NCBI RefSeq assembly: GCF_005298175.1
Contig: NZ_SZYH01000001.1
Span: forward strand, 620,001-684,000
DNA length: 64,000 nt
Direction: 5' to 3'
Origin: Marinobacter panjinensis
GTDB lineage: Bacteria > Pseudomonadota > Gammaproteobacteria > Pseudomonadales > Oleiphilaceae
Shown here: positions 1-10,828 of the stretch, piece after piece
Position numbering within the stretch: position 1 is the first letter of the stretch
Layout: each line of letters opens with the position of its first letter
The notes under the pieces: generated by a model
The model's database searches: none
The model's input: only the letters and a program-made list of their open reading frames with translations
Told to the model about the DNA's origin: nothing
Made by a program: the position numbers and the translations under genes

Positions 1-2501
<2,501 letters not shown>

Positions 2502-2542
2502 CGACTGCCGGAAGAGCCAAACCTGATCAGATGGAAGGACGT

Positions 2543-2776
2543 ATGGCCGAGCAACAGGATAAGAACAGACAACCTGCCCGCAAAAAGGGGCCGGGTGTTT
2601 TAAAAGTCATGCAGAGCATTCTCGCCGGCGCTCTCGGAGTACAATCCGACAAGCGCCGGGAGGAAGATTTCGGAAGCCACAGTCCCTGGCCTTATATTAT
2701 CGCCGGCATCCTGTTTACCGTGGGCTTTGTCGTCACCCTGATTGTGGTGGTAAAGGTGGTGCTTTCCGGCCAGTAG
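2543..2776 (+). CDS. DUF2970 small membrane protein
   Basis: A 77-residue protein of unknown function. The N-terminal half is polar and basic (KNRQPARKKGPGVLKVMQS), followed by one hydrophobic segment near residues 48-72 (IIAGILFTVGFVVTLIVVV), so it is probably an inner-membrane protein with a cytoplasmic N-terminus. The length, the early VLKVMQSILAGALGVQS stretch and the single membrane segment fit the DUF2970 family. An in-frame ATG also exists at 2531, but the ATG at 2543 is preceded by GGAAGGA at a good distance and is preferred. It lies just downstream of metH and may be co-transcribed with it. No function is inferred. Confidence 0.75.
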   Translation: MAEQQDKNRQPARKKGPGVLKVMQSILAGALGVQSDKRREEDFGSHSPWPYIIAGILFTVGFVVTLIVVVKVVLSGQ

Positions 2777-2779
2777 GTT

Positions 2780-2884
2780 CTATTGGCCGGATACCCAGAT
2801 CACAGCGAAGGCAACCACAAGGACTATCAGCAATACGGCCGCTACGGCGTCCGCCTGGCTATCTGATCGCATTGTCTTCTTCAT
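2780..2884 (-). CDS. 34-residue single-pass membrane peptide
   Basis: A small ORF on the minus strand. Translation starts MKKTMRSDSQADAVAAV, continues as a run of Val, Leu, Ile, Ala and Phe (LLIVLVVAFAVIW), and ends VSGQ-stop. The ATG (complement of 2882-2884) is preceded by a strong GGGGAAAG ribosome site 6 bases upstream. The stop lies 3 bp past the stop of the convergent DUF2970 gene, so the two genes meet tail to tail without a clear terminator. The positive N-terminus and one hydrophobic segment predict a single inner-membrane helix. I believe similar short proteins occur near the sulfite reductase of other gammaproteobacteria, but I cannot verify this. It is too short for normal gene-calling thresholds. 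Confidence 0.6.
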   Translation of the reverse strand: MKKTMRSDSQADAVAAVLLIVLVVAFAVIWVSGQ

Positions 2885-3103
2885 AGTCTTTCCCCTTTGT
2901 TTTGTTATGTATTTTTCAAGCACGCCTTTTTAAATCTAGGCTGAAAATTGACATCCGTCCAGCAATATCTCCCTTTCTATATCACTCAAATCGATAAACA
3001 TATTTTGAAATAATCATTTTAAGAATAATGGCACGGTGATATTCTCCCCGGCAAGAACAGGCACGAAAGCCGTATTTCCAGCGTTTCAGCAGGACGTTCC
3101 ACT
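2885..3103. promoter_or_regulatory. AT-rich divergent control region
   Basis: This stretch separates the small membrane peptide (leftward) from the sulfite reductase (rightward). It is distinctly AT-rich between about 2990 and 3040 (AAACATATTTTGAAATAATC), unlike its surroundings. That is where a promoter and possibly a CysB-type activator site for the reductase would be expected. No convincing -35/-10 pair with standard spacing was found, so only the region is claimed. No terminator was seen. Confidence 0.3.
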
Positions 3104-4756
3104 ATGTATGTTTATGACGAACACGATCGGCAGATAGCGGCCGAGCGCGTTGCACAATTCCGTGATCAGACCGAAAGGGCACTGGCTGGCGAGCTGCGTG
3201 AAGACGAGTTTCTTCCGCTGCGCCTGCAGAACGGACTGTACGTGCAGCGTCTTGCACCGATGCTGCGTATCGCCGTTCCCTACGGAATGCTACGCTCAGC
3301 ACAGCTTCGCAGGCTGGCTCGCATAACGCGAGACTATGACAAAGGTTATGCCCACTTTACAACCCGCCAGAACGTTCAGCTCAACTGGCCGGCTATTGAA
3401 GATGTGCCTGACATTCTGGCGGAACTGGCGGAAGTGGAAATGCACGCCAACCAGACCAGTGGTAACTGCATACGTAACACCACCACCGACCAGTTTTCCG
3501 GTGTGCAGGCAGACGAAATAACCGATCCGCGCCCTTACTGCGAGATCATCCGGCAGTGGTCAACGTTCCACCCGGAGTTTGCCTTTCTGCCCCGCAAATT
3601 CAAAGTCGCGGTGAACGCCTCCGAGCATACCGACCGCGCTGCCATCCAGGTGCACGATATCGGCCTGCAGATGGTTCGCAACGATCAGGGCGAGCTGGGC
3701 TTCCGGGTCCACGTCGGTGGTGGTCTCGGCCGCACCCCGATGGTGGGGCCGGTGATCCGTGAGTTCCTGCCGGAGCTTGATTTGCTGACCTATCTGGAGG
3801 CCGTACTGCGTGTCTACAACCGCTACGGCCGCCGCGACAACAAGTTCAAGGCCCGCATCAAGATCCTGGTCAAGGCCCTGACCCCGGAAGGTTTCGCCGC
3901 GAAGGTGGAAGAGGAATGGTCTCATATCAAGGACTCGCCTACCCGCCTGACCGAAGAGGCCATCAGCCAGTTCAAGGGCTACTTCACGGAGCCCGACTAC
4001 CAACAGGTTCCCGATGTAACCGATACCCTGGCGACCCAGCGCTTCGAGAACCGCGAGTTCGATCAGTGGATTACCCACAACGTGGATAGCCACAAACATC
4101 CAGGCTATGCCATCGTAACGCTGACCATGAAGAAGACCGGCACACCACCGGGTGATGTCAGTGATCGTCAGCTTGAGCAGATTGCGGATCTGGCCGAGAA
4201 GTACAGCTTTGGCGAGGTGCGGGTTACCCACCAGCAGAATGTGGTTCTGGCGGATGTCAGAAAGGATGAATTGTTCGAGCTTTGGCAGGCCATCACCCCG
4301 ATGGGTTTTGCAACCGCCAACCTCAACACGCTGACCGATGTGATTTGTTGCCCGGGCGGCGATTACTGCGCCCTGGCCAACGCCAAGTCTATTCCTGTCG
4401 CCGAAGCCATCCAGCGCCAGTTCGACGACCTGGACTTCCTCTATGACATTGGCAACATCGACCTCAACATCTCAGGCTGCATGAATGCCTGTGGCCATCA
4501 CCATGTGGGCAACATTGGTGTACTTGGTGTCGACAAGAAGGGGCAGGAGTTCTACCAGATCAGTCTGGGTGGCTCGTCCCATCACGATGCGGCCATCGGC
4601 AAAATTCTGGGGCCATCGTTCGCCCGGGATGACATGCCTGAAGTAATTCAGAAGATTATTAATGTGTACGTCGATCACCGGACCGAGGAAGAGCCTTTCC
4701 TGGACACCTATCGCCGTATCGGCATCGAGCCATTCAAGGAGCGGGTTTATGCCTGA
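3104..4756 (+). CDS. cysI: Siroheme nitrite/sulfite reductase hemoprotein
   Basis: Reduces sulfite to sulfide (or nitrite to ammonia) by six-electron transfer at a siroheme coupled to a 4Fe-4S cluster, in the cytoplasm. The 550 residues show the two half-repeats of the family. The cluster/siroheme ligands are present as Cys416, Cys422, Cys459 and Cys463 (CCPGGDYC, then SGCMNACGHH), a C-x5-C, C-x3-C arrangement. The stretch GYAHFTTRQNVQLNW near the start of the first ferredoxin-like domain is also typical. It overlaps the next gene by 8 bp, so translation is probably coupled. Siroheme would come from the cobA product encoded at 24.9 kb. Sulfite is the likelier substrate because of the DUF934 partner, but sequence alone does not settle this. 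Confidence 0.93.
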   Translation: MYVYDEHDRQIAAERVAQFRDQTERALAGELREDEFLPLRLQNGLYVQRLAPMLRIAVPYGMLRSAQLRRLARITRDYDKGYAHFTTRQNVQLNWPAIEDVPDILAELAEVEMHANQTSGNCIRNTTTDQFSGVQADEITDPRPYCEIIRQWSTFHPEFAFLPRKFKVAVNASEHTDRAAIQVHDIGLQMVRNDQGELGFRVHVGGGLGRTPMVGPVIREFLPELDLLTYLEAVLRVYNRYGRRDNKFKARIKILVKALTPEGFAAKVEEEWSHIKDSPTRLTEEAISQFKGYFTEPDYQQVPDVTDTLATQRFENREFDQWITHNVDSHKHPGYAIVTLTMKKTGTPPGDVSDRQLEQIADLAEKYSFGEVRVTHQQNVVLADVRKDELFELWQAITPMGFATANLNTLTDVICCPGGDYCALANAKSIPVAEAIQRQFDDLDFLYDIGNIDLNISGCMNACGHHHVGNIGVLGVDKKGQEFYQISLGGSSHHDAAIGKILGPSFARDDMPEVIQKIINVYVDHRTEEEPFLDTYRRIGIEPFKERVYA

Positions 4757-5252
4757 TTTGATTACCAGCGACGGCAGTATCCGTAAGGACAATTGGGCGG
4801 TCGTCCCCCGACCTGCTGACGGGGATTCTCTGGATATTCCGGATCAGCCCTCACTGATCCCGGCAGACCTTTGGTTGGCCGGCAAGGAGCACTTCGAGAA
4901 CCGCGAGGATATCGGGGTCTGGCTGGACAGCCATGAAGAGCCGGAGATTCTGGCTGGTGTGGTGAATGAACTTCCGGTTATCGCGGTGAATTTTCCGAAG
5001 TTCAGCGACGGTCGCGGTTACAGTATTGCCCGGCTGTTGCGGGAGCGGTTGAACTACCGCAACGAGCTTCGTGCCGTAGGGGATGTGCTGCTGGACCAGC
5101 TTCAGTTTATGAAGCGCTGTGGCTTTGATACCTATGTGCTGCGAGCCGACAAGGACATCAACAAGGCAGCGCGCTGCCTGAACTTCTTCACCCAGGGTTA
5201 TCAGGCCGCTACAGACACAGACGTACCCCTGTTCCGCCGCCGGGCTTCCTGA
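4749..5252 (+). CDS. DUF934 family protein, sulfite reductase partner
   Basis: A 167-residue soluble protein of the DUF934 family, which is regularly encoded directly after single-chain sulfite reductases and is presumed to act in sulfate or sulfite reduction. The biochemical role is not established. The conserved core is visible in the second half: FPKFSDGRGYSIARLLRERL, then RAVGDVLLDQLQFMKRCGF. The start ATG at 4749 lies inside the end of cysI (8-bp overlap), which supports co-translation. An open frame extends back to 4662, but that part only shadows cysI. The gene is followed by palindromic repeats that fill the gap to the convergent acuI. Confidence 0.88.
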   Translation: MPDLITSDGSIRKDNWAVVPRPADGDSLDIPDQPSLIPADLWLAGKEHFENREDIGVWLDSHEEPEILAGVVNELPVIAVNFPKFSDGRGYSIARLLRERLNYRNELRAVGDVLLDQLQFMKRCGFDTYVLRADKDINKAARCLNFFTQGYQAATDTDVPLFRRRAS

Positions 5253-5268
5253 ATCTTTGCCCCAAAAA

Positions 5269-5357
5269 CGTAGGTCGGATAGAGCGCAGCGAAATCCGAC
5301 GTGGAGAGATTAGCGCGGAAATTTGTCGGATTACGCTTTTGGCTAATCCGACCTACG
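5269..5357. repeat. Paired GTAGGTCGGAT palindromic repeat
   Basis: The left half reads ACGTAGGTCGGATAGAGC and the right half ends in AATCCGACCTACGT, so the outer ends are inverted. The right half is itself a hairpin (GTCGGATTACGC, then GGCTAATCCGAC). The same unit recurs at 47879-47955, 50382-50470 and 52723-52755, with a degenerate copy at 5391-5441. It lies between the convergent DUF934 and acuI genes, a typical position for REP-like elements, and could act as a transcript end. Confidence 0.85.
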
Positions 5358-5390
5358 TTTGACTCCCGGGCGGGTCATCTCTCATGAAAC

Positions 5391-5441
5391 GTGGGTCGGA
5401 TTTACCCGTGAAGGGCATAAAAGGCAAAGCCGTAATCCGAC
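5391..5441. repeat. Degenerate GTCGGAT repeat copy
   Basis: It begins GTGGGTCGGATTTACCC and ends GCCGTAATCCGAC. The outer 7-8 bp are inverted as in the other copies, but the middle has diverged. It sits 33 bp after the first copy, so the gap from 5253 to 5459 is filled almost entirely by this repeat family. Confidence 0.65.
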
Positions 5442-5459
5442 AAACCGAAAGACCCCTCC

Positions 5460-6458
5460 TCACATGGAATGATCCAGAACTATTTTCCCGGAGGACTCCC
5501 CTTTCAGGAAGGCTCTCAAGGCGCTATCCAACTCACCACGCCCAATATCACGCGCCGATGCTTCCGTCTTCTTACACGCCCAGTCACCAGAGAACTTGTC
5601 CCATACGGCCTGCTTTTGTGCCAACGGAATTTCCACAGAATCCACGCCCAGCAGGTTGTTACCCCGCAGGATAAACGGCAGCACAGTGGTTTCCAGCTGT
5701 GGGCCCGCTACCAGGCCGCAACAGGAAACTGAACCGCCCGGGTGAATCTGCTTCAGGAGCTCTGCCAGTGGACCGCCGCCGACGGTGTCCACCGCGTTGG
5801 CAAAGGCCGGTTTGAGCAGTGGCTTCTTTTCGGCTGCCAGAGCATCACGACCCAGCACTTCGCTGGCGCCCAGATTCTTGAGTGCGTCGGCATGGTCCTG
5901 CTTGCCGCTTATCCCCACTACCTCAAAGCCCAGATTGGCAAGCAGTTCGACGGCCACGCTGCCCACTGCGCCGCTGGCGCCGCTTACCGCGACTTTGCCC
6001 TGCTCGGGGGCGGCACCCATGGTCAGCAGTTTCTGCACGCACAGGCCTGCCGTGAGGCCGGCGGTGCCGTAAATCATGGCGGTGCGCGCGTCCCAGTCGC
6101 GGGGCATGGAAACACACCAGCCTGCCGGCACGCGGATGTATTCGCCGAAGCCGCCGTCGGTGTTCATGCCCAGGTCGTAGCCTGTGACCAGTACTTTATC
6201 GCCGGGGGAAAATGGGCCTGCAGAGGCTTCCACAACTTCCCCTGCAGCGTCGATGCCCGGTGTATGGGGAAAGTTGCGGGTGACGCCTTTGTTGCCGGAG
6301 GCGGACAGTGCGTCTTTGTAGTTGAGGGAAGAATGGCTGACCCGGATCAGGACGTCATTCTCGGGTAGGTCCGATACGTGCAGCGTCTGTTCAGAACCGA
6401 TGTATTCACCATCCTGCTCCTGAACGCGCCATGCCTTGAACTCGGTGTCGTTGGTCAT
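5460..6458 (-). CDS. acuI: AcuI/YhdH-type NADPH quinone (acryloyl-CoA) reductase
   Basis: A 332-residue zinc-free medium-chain dehydrogenase/reductase. The AcuI/YhdH branch reduces acryloyl-CoA to propionyl-CoA with NADPH and is generally taken as a detoxifying or DMSP-related step in marine bacteria. The sequence has the catalytic-domain signature SSLNYKDALSASG near residue 45 and the nucleotide-binding loop SGASGAVGSVAVELL near residue 160. There are no zinc-ligand cysteine clusters. The end, FLKGESSGKIVLDHS, fits the family. It is transcribed toward the repeats at 5.3 kb, 24 bp downstream of sohB, and could share its transcript. The exact substrate is inferred from subfamily resemblance only. 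Confidence 0.87.
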   Translation of the reverse strand: MTNDTEFKAWRVQEQDGEYIGSEQTLHVSDLPENDVLIRVSHSSLNYKDALSASGNKGVTRNFPHTPGIDAAGEVVEASAGPFSPGDKVLVTGYDLGMNTDGGFGEYIRVPAGWCVSMPRDWDARTAMIYGTAGLTAGLCVQKLLTMGAAPEQGKVAVSGASGAVGSVAVELLANLGFEVVGISGKQDHADALKNLGASEVLGRDALAAEKKPLLKPAFANAVDTVGGGPLAELLKQIHPGGSVSCCGLVAGPQLETTVLPFILRGNNLLGVDSVEIPLAQKQAVWDKFSGDWACKKTEASARDIGRGELDSALRAFLKGESSGKIVLDHSM

Positions 6459-6482
6459 GATTCTTTCCCCTTGTTGTTGGCT

Positions 6483-7547
6483 CTACTGGATTTTCTGGTT
6501 TCGGAACGCGCCCAGTACTCGCCATACAGTGTGTTCAAGTGCTGCGCTGGTGGCCAGACCAAGCTTTTCCGGTAGTGTGCGCTTGCGTTGGTAACTTACC
6601 GAGATTACGTCCGCACGGTCGCAGGCTTCAATGAGAAATTCGTCGGAGGTTTTGATTTCGTCGATCAGGTTCACCTCAAGTGCCCGGCGTCCAAACCAGA
6701 TGTCACCGTTGGCGACTGCTGTCATATCCAGGCCGGGCCGGCGCTCGCCGACATATTCCTTGAACAGAACGTGAGTGTCTTCAAGGTCCTCCAGGAATTT
6801 CGCCCTGCCCTTTTCGGTGTTTTCACCAAAGATGGTCAGGGTCCGCTTGTGCTCACCGGCAGTGAGAATCTCGACATCCACATCGTTCTTCTTCAGAAAG
6901 CGATGGAAGTTGGGCAACTGGGCGACCACCCCAATGGAGCCCAGAATGGCGAAAGGTGAAGCCACAATGCGATCCGCCACGCAGGCCATCATGTAACCGC
7001 CACTGGCTGCCACTTTGTCAACACAAGCGGTCAGCTTGATGCCTTTGGCGCGTATGCGATCAAGCTGGGCGGCAGCCAGGCCATAGGAGTGAACCAGTCC
7101 TCCACCACTTTCAAGGCGGATGACCACTTCATCTGTTTCCGGTTCCGCCACGCTGAGCACCGCTGTGATGGACCGGCGCAGGGAGTCGGTGTCGCTGGCC
7201 TTGATGTCACCGTCAAAATCCAGCACGTACACCCTGGGTTTTGCGTCCTCTTCGGCATCCCCAGCCTTGCGCTTCGCCTTGGCCGCCTTTTCTTCGGCCT
7301 TTTCCGCTTTCTTGCGTGCCTTTTCGAAGACTTTTCGTTCGGACTCACTGCGTAGCCTGGCCTGAAGAGACTCCCTCAGCTTGCGGTACTTCTCGTTGAG
7401 TTTGCGAACCCTCAGCTCACCATCCCCACCATGATCGTCCTTATCTTTCTGGGCGGCGGACATAATCACCGAAATAATGACCATCACCGCCACCACCAGG
7501 GTGACCGTTTTCGCGATGAACAAACCGAACTCTGTCAGAAATTCCAA
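6483..7547 (-). CDS. sohB: SohB, inner-membrane serine protease (S49)
   Basis: A 354-residue signal-peptide-peptidase-like protease anchored in the inner membrane with its active site in the periplasm. An N-terminal hydrophobic segment (about 8-32) is followed by a long charged Lys/Glu/Ala-rich helix (about 60-100, coiled-coil-like), then the protease domain. The Ser/Lys dyad is Ser182 (AASGGYMM) and Lys234 (GEHKRT), with the spacing usual for the family. The start is a TTG, supported by GGAG seven bases upstream and by alignment with the usual SohB N-terminus (MEFLTEFGLF). No better ATG is available. It is divergent from the SCP2 gene, and the 198 bp between them must hold both promoters. 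Confidence 0.93.
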   Translation of the reverse strand: MEFLTEFGLFIAKTVTLVVAVMVIISVIMSAAQKDKDDHGGDGELRVRKLNEKYRKLRESLQARLRSESERKVFEKARKKAEKAEEKAAKAKRKAGDAEEDAKPRVYVLDFDGDIKASDTDSLRRSITAVLSVAEPETDEVVIRLESGGGLVHSYGLAAAQLDRIRAKGIKLTACVDKVAASGGYMMACVADRIVASPFAILGSIGVVAQLPNFHRFLKKNDVDVEILTAGEHKRTLTIFGENTEKGRAKFLEDLEDTHVLFKEYVGERRPGLDMTAVANGDIWFGRRALEVNLIDEIKTSDEFLIEACDRADVISVSYQRKRTLPEKLGLATSAALEHTVWRVLGAFRNQKIQ

Positions 7548-7652
7548 GTTGCTTCTCCAGGATTATTCTTGAGCGCTCGATTGTAACCGAGGTGCCCTGA
7601 GGTACAACCCATCACGGTGATAAAGAAAATTAAAACAAGCGTTCGATCGAGC

Positions 7653-7681
7653 TTGACACTGCTATTATCTCACCCTAAAGT
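7653..7681 (+). promoter_or_regulatory. Sigma-70-like promoter for the SCP2 gene
   Basis: A perfect -35 box TTGACA (7653-7658) is followed after exactly 17 bp by TAAAGT (7676-7681), matching TATAAT at four of six positions. It lies 65 bp upstream of the SCP2 start codon on the same strand. A TCGATCGA palindrome lies just upstream (about 7643-7650). Confidence 0.55.
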
Positions 7682-7745
7682 CGAATGCTACGTCGGCTCG
7701 GCCCGCCGTCAATACGCCAAGACAAACACCAAAAAGGGTAAAATA

Positions 7746-8060
7746 ATGTCTGTAGCTCCAATCTTTGAAAAGCTCGAACAGAATTTCAACGCAGACGCCG
7801 CTGAAGGCCTGGACCTGGTCTTCCAATTCGATATCGAAGACGACAATAACTATCACGTGATTATCAAGGATGGCACCTGCAAGTCCGTCGAAGGCACCCA
7901 CGACGACCCTTCTGTTACGCTGATCATGAACTCCGAGACTCTCAAAGGCATCGTGTCCGGCGAAACCGATGGCATGCAGGCGTTCATGGCTGGCCAGCTG
8001 CGCGCTGAAGGCGACATGATGCTGGCAACCAAACTGGGTGAACTGTTCAACATGGGTTGA
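7746..8060 (+). CDS. SCP2 sterol-binding domain protein
   Basis: A 104-residue protein made of one SCP2-like lipid-binding domain, a fold with a hydrophobic cavity for acyl chains or sterol-like ligands. The function in bacteria is not defined. Characteristic features are the N-terminal helix IFEKLEQNFN, the strand stretch LDLVFQFDIEDDNNYHVII, and the final helix AEGDMMLATKLGELF. The ORF is open back to 7617, but the ATG at 7746 matches the family N-terminus (MSVAPIFEKL) and follows AAGGGTAAAATA. The gene is monocistronic, with a promoter at 7653 and a terminator at 8087. Confidence 0.88.
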   Translation: MSVAPIFEKLEQNFNADAAEGLDLVFQFDIEDDNNYHVIIKDGTCKSVEGTHDDPSVTLIMNSETLKGIVSGETDGMQAFMAGQLRAEGDMMLATKLGELFNMG

Positions 8061-8086
8061 TACCCGTTTGAGAACCGCCCATAAAA

Positions 8087-8112
8087 AAACCCTGCCAACG
8101 TGCAGGGTTTTT
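8087..8112. terminator. Bidirectional intrinsic terminator
   Basis: The stem AAACCCTGC / GCAGGGTTT (8087-8095 and 8102-8110) has a six-base loop. It is flanked by an A-run on the left and a T-run on the right, so it can end transcripts from both the SCP2 gene (plus) and fimL (minus). Confidence 0.85.
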
Positions 8113-8146
8113 CAGTTTCAGTTATCCGACTTCGTCTCTCATCGCC

Positions 8147-9853
8147 TCATAGACCCACATCATCCAGCGACGATTCTGCCAGCCGTAAAAGATCGGCGTT
8201 ACGCTCTTCGCGCTTGCCAATACTTTCAATGTAATACTCGAGGGACGTGAGGGCATCCGCCAGTGCTTCCAGAACCTGGGCCGGGGGCGCCTCTCTGGCG
8301 TCCAGCAGGCGCGCCTGGATGGACCCGGCCACGCGTTCAAGTACAGATGCCGCACCCGCATCATCGAGCATGTGCAATCCGCCCCAGATGCTGTGCAGAG
8401 TGGTCGGCAGGTTGGCCAGGTGGAGCTTGTCGTAGTCGGACTCGATAAAGGCCGTAATGGCCCGTTTTGCAAGAGTCAGCGCGCTTCTGGCCTCATCGGC
8501 CACCACATACGTGGCTTCTTTCAGATACAGGGACTCTTCCCGGTTTCTTTGCCCACCTGCCAGTGCGTCGGTTTCCGAGGTAATGCCCCGGGTCACAATC
8601 TGCATCACGGCATCTTCGATGCCAAGCACGGAGTCTGCCAGTTTGTAGAGCTCATCGTCCGCCGGCAACCGCTTTTCTTCTTCCCAGGTTCGCAGCTTGG
8701 CTGCTTCTGCACGGGCCATGGCACCGAGTTGGTTCAGATCCAGCATTACCAGCGTATTCGCCATGCGCTCCAGGGCTTCGGCAATGGAGGAAAGTTCAGC
8801 CAGATCCGGCTCAATGCCGCGCTCAACAATATCCAGTTTGTCCTTGAGCTGATTCAGCTCGTCCTGCAGGGCTGTGGACAGAGATTTGAGCACATCCGAG
8901 CCGGGGCCATACAGCCGGCGGGCATGAGCATCAAGCATGGAATCCGGGAATTCCGCCGGTGCAAGGCGGAACGCCGAGAGAACGGATGTTACCTCCGGGT
9001 TCGCGGAGCCGCTGCGGTATAACAGATAAATCAGGTCTTTTATCAGGGAATCCGGGGCGTCCTTTGCGGTAGCCACCTTGCCCACGTAAACCACCTCACG
9101 GGAATACTTTTCAATTCTCATTAACATGCGCTTGCGGGCTTTGCTGAACCCCATGGCGCGGTCGAGCATGGTATCCGCAACAATGGCTACCAGGCACCAC
9201 ATCTGCCCCATGGGTTGCCCCTGACATAAACGGGCGAAGCCCCGGGCGGCGCGACCAAACAGTTTTTTGCTGACCACCTCGTTTTTCTCGCGGAGAACAC
9301 CCAGCAACGCAACCTGAAAGGTAAGGCGCATCCGGCGGGCAAGAATTTCATAGTCAGCCTCGTTGCCTTCAAACGATGGCACGGAAATCCCGGCACAGAA
9401 ATCAGGCCGCTCTTTCACATCCACGTCGAAGAAACACGATTCCGGATAGGGCTTTTCCTTCCTGGCCTCCCGCAGGTCATTGATGACCGGCAAAAGAAGC
9501 TCGGGGTGATCGGCACGCTGCTGGTGATAGTACTCAACATAACGGCGCAAAATAAAAAGCGCACTGTTGAGCGTGGTAAGGAGTATGTTCTTGTCGTCAT
9601 TGGCGCCAACGGGAACGTCGTTCGCCATGCTGACGGCTTCCTGGCACAGCAAGGTGCCTGCACGCAGCTCAACAAGAATGAAAATGCCACGGAGCTGGTT
9701 CAGAAAATCCACACAGTTCTGCAGGTCCTCACCGCTCTCCCGATTTTCTTGAAAGCGTTCCAGGCTGGACTCTGCCTGTCTTATGGTCTGCTCAATCTCA
9801 CTCTTGACCAGATCAAATGACTGTGATTTCGTCGCCAGAGACGATTGAACCAT
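8147..9853 (-). CDS. fimL: FimL, type IV pilus/twitching motility regulator
   Basis: A 568-residue cytoplasmic protein resembling FimL of Pseudomonas, which has helical Hpt-like modules akin to the N-terminus of ChpA but lacks the phosphorylatable His. FimL acts with the Chp chemotaxis-like system and FimV to raise cAMP via adenylate cyclase CyaB and so controls type IV pili. The protein is helical throughout and rich in Leu, Ala and Glu. Visible stretches include RGIFILVELRAGTLLCQEAV near the start and MLDLNQLGAMARAEAAKL in the second half. No clear HxxKG phosphotransfer motif was seen. The start ATG follows AGGAAG. Its placement near dnaQ and rnhA on one side and sohB on the other matches Pseudomonas order as I recall it. 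Confidence 0.85.
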   Translation of the reverse strand: MVQSSLATKSQSFDLVKSEIEQTIRQAESSLERFQENRESGEDLQNCVDFLNQLRGIFILVELRAGTLLCQEAVSMANDVPVGANDDKNILLTTLNSALFILRRYVEYYHQQRADHPELLLPVINDLREARKEKPYPESCFFDVDVKERPDFCAGISVPSFEGNEADYEILARRMRLTFQVALLGVLREKNEVVSKKLFGRAARGFARLCQGQPMGQMWCLVAIVADTMLDRAMGFSKARKRMLMRIEKYSREVVYVGKVATAKDAPDSLIKDLIYLLYRSGSANPEVTSVLSAFRLAPAEFPDSMLDAHARRLYGPGSDVLKSLSTALQDELNQLKDKLDIVERGIEPDLAELSSIAEALERMANTLVMLDLNQLGAMARAEAAKLRTWEEEKRLPADDELYKLADSVLGIEDAVMQIVTRGITSETDALAGGQRNREESLYLKEATYVVADEARSALTLAKRAITAFIESDYDKLHLANLPTTLHSIWGGLHMLDDAGAASVLERVAGSIQARLLDAREAPPAQVLEALADALTSLEYYIESIGKREERNADLLRLAESSLDDVGL

Positions 9854-9968
9854 AAACGCTTCCTGTAAATTATGCGGAAACTACCGCGTCCTGTTCTTGG
9901 AATGTGACCCTTTCGGTTTTTTCCGGAGCCTTTTTATGAGCCGGATTTGCCCTTCCCAGCTAAAACAA

Positions 9969-9992
9969 AAGTTCGCGAAAACTCGCGAACTT
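9969..9992 (-). terminator. Intrinsic terminator of the rnhA-dnaQ transcript
   Basis: The perfect 10-bp stem AAGTTCGCGA / TCGCGAACTT has a 4-base loop and on the minus strand is followed by TTTGTTTTA. It lies 111 bp past the dnaQ stop. The rest of the 249-bp gap (9854-10102) is AT-rich and probably holds the fimL promoter; no definite -35/-10 pair was seen. Confidence 0.75.
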
Positions 9993-10102
9993 ATCATTAC
10001 TTATAACACAAAACTCAAGTAGCTCAAGAAAGCGGGAATGTAACAAAAAGTACAGTCCGGCACAGTTCTCACTGCGGGGCTGTTATCCGATTCTGGCTTG
10101 AT

Positions 10103-10816
10103 TCACTCTTTCTCTGTCAGCCTGTCCCAGACAGTTCCACCCGCCCGCTTTGCAAGCAACGCCATAAATTCTTCATGGGCTGACGCTTCTTCATCGCTGG
10201 CACGGACCACGTCAAGGGGTTTTCGGTCCGCTGCCAGGCGACGGATACCACCCCCGCCCCCGGCCTCATCGCCAGCCGCATCCAGCGACAGTGCTGTCTG
10301 ACCACCTGTCAGCAGAAGATAGACTTCGGCGAGAATCTCAGCATCGAGCAAGGCGCCGTGAAGATCCCGGCTACTGTTGTCGACGCCATACCGTTTGCAC
10401 AGCGCGTCCAGGTTATTCTTCTGGCCGGGGTGTTTCTTTCTCGCAATGGCCAGGGAATCCACCACGCCACAGTGATCAGCCGTCTTGCGGACCGGTTTCA
10501 GGCGGGCGAATTCCGAATCCATGAAACCAATATCAAACGCCGCGTTATGGATGACAAGTTCGGCGCCCTTGATGAAGTCAAAGAACTCGTCGGCAATGTC
10601 GGAGAATTTTGGTTTGTCGGTAAGAAATTCGTTGGTTATGCCGTGAACGGTTATAGCCTCGGCTTCAACTTCCCTTTCCGGATTAATATACACGTGGTAG
10701 TGGCGCCCGGTGGTCTGGCGTTCCATCAGCTCCACACACCCTATTTCGATGATCCGGTGCCCTTCCGACGGGTCAATACCGGTGGTTTCCGTATCCAGTA
10801 CAATCTGTCTCATCAT
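10103..10816 (-). CDS. dnaQ: DNA polymerase III epsilon subunit (3'-5' proofreading exonuclease)
   Basis: The proofreading subunit of the replicative polymerase, 237 residues. The DEDDh exonuclease motifs are intact: Exo I LDTETTG (Asp8, Glu10), Exo II HNAAFDIGFMDSEF, and Exo III with His and Asp in HGALLDAEIL. The C-terminus (about 185-237) is a Gly/Ala/Glu-rich linker ending in the short segment that would contact the alpha subunit. It lies 12 bp downstream of rnhA, on the same strand, and probably in the same transcript. The paired arrangement is conserved in many gammaproteobacteria, although here the genes are co-directional rather than divergent as in E. coli. Confidence 0.96.
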   Translation of the reverse strand: MMRQIVLDTETTGIDPSEGHRIIEIGCVELMERQTTGRHYHVYINPEREVEAEAITVHGITNEFLTDKPKFSDIADEFFDFIKGAELVIHNAAFDIGFMDSEFARLKPVRKTADHCGVVDSLAIARKKHPGQKNNLDALCKRYGVDNSSRDLHGALLDAEILAEVYLLLTGGQTALSLDAAGDEAGGGGGIRRLAADRKPLDVVRASDEEASAHEEFMALLAKRAGGTVWDRLTEKE

Positions 10817-10828
10817 TCGCCCTGCTTG

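Noticed and set aside
2941..2990. TTGACA at about 2948 as the sulfite reductase promoter
   Set aside because: No -10 box lies at 16-18 bp; the nearest TATAT is about 24 bp away, and the start codon is about 150 bp downstream.
5384..5674. 96-residue plus-strand ORF after the repeats
   Set aside because: Mostly antisense to acuI and partly within the repeat; no ribosome site.
7617..7745. In-frame N-terminal extension of the SCP2 protein
   Set aside because: It would place the promoter at 7653 inside the coding region and add residues that the family lacks; the ATG at 7746 has a ribosome site.
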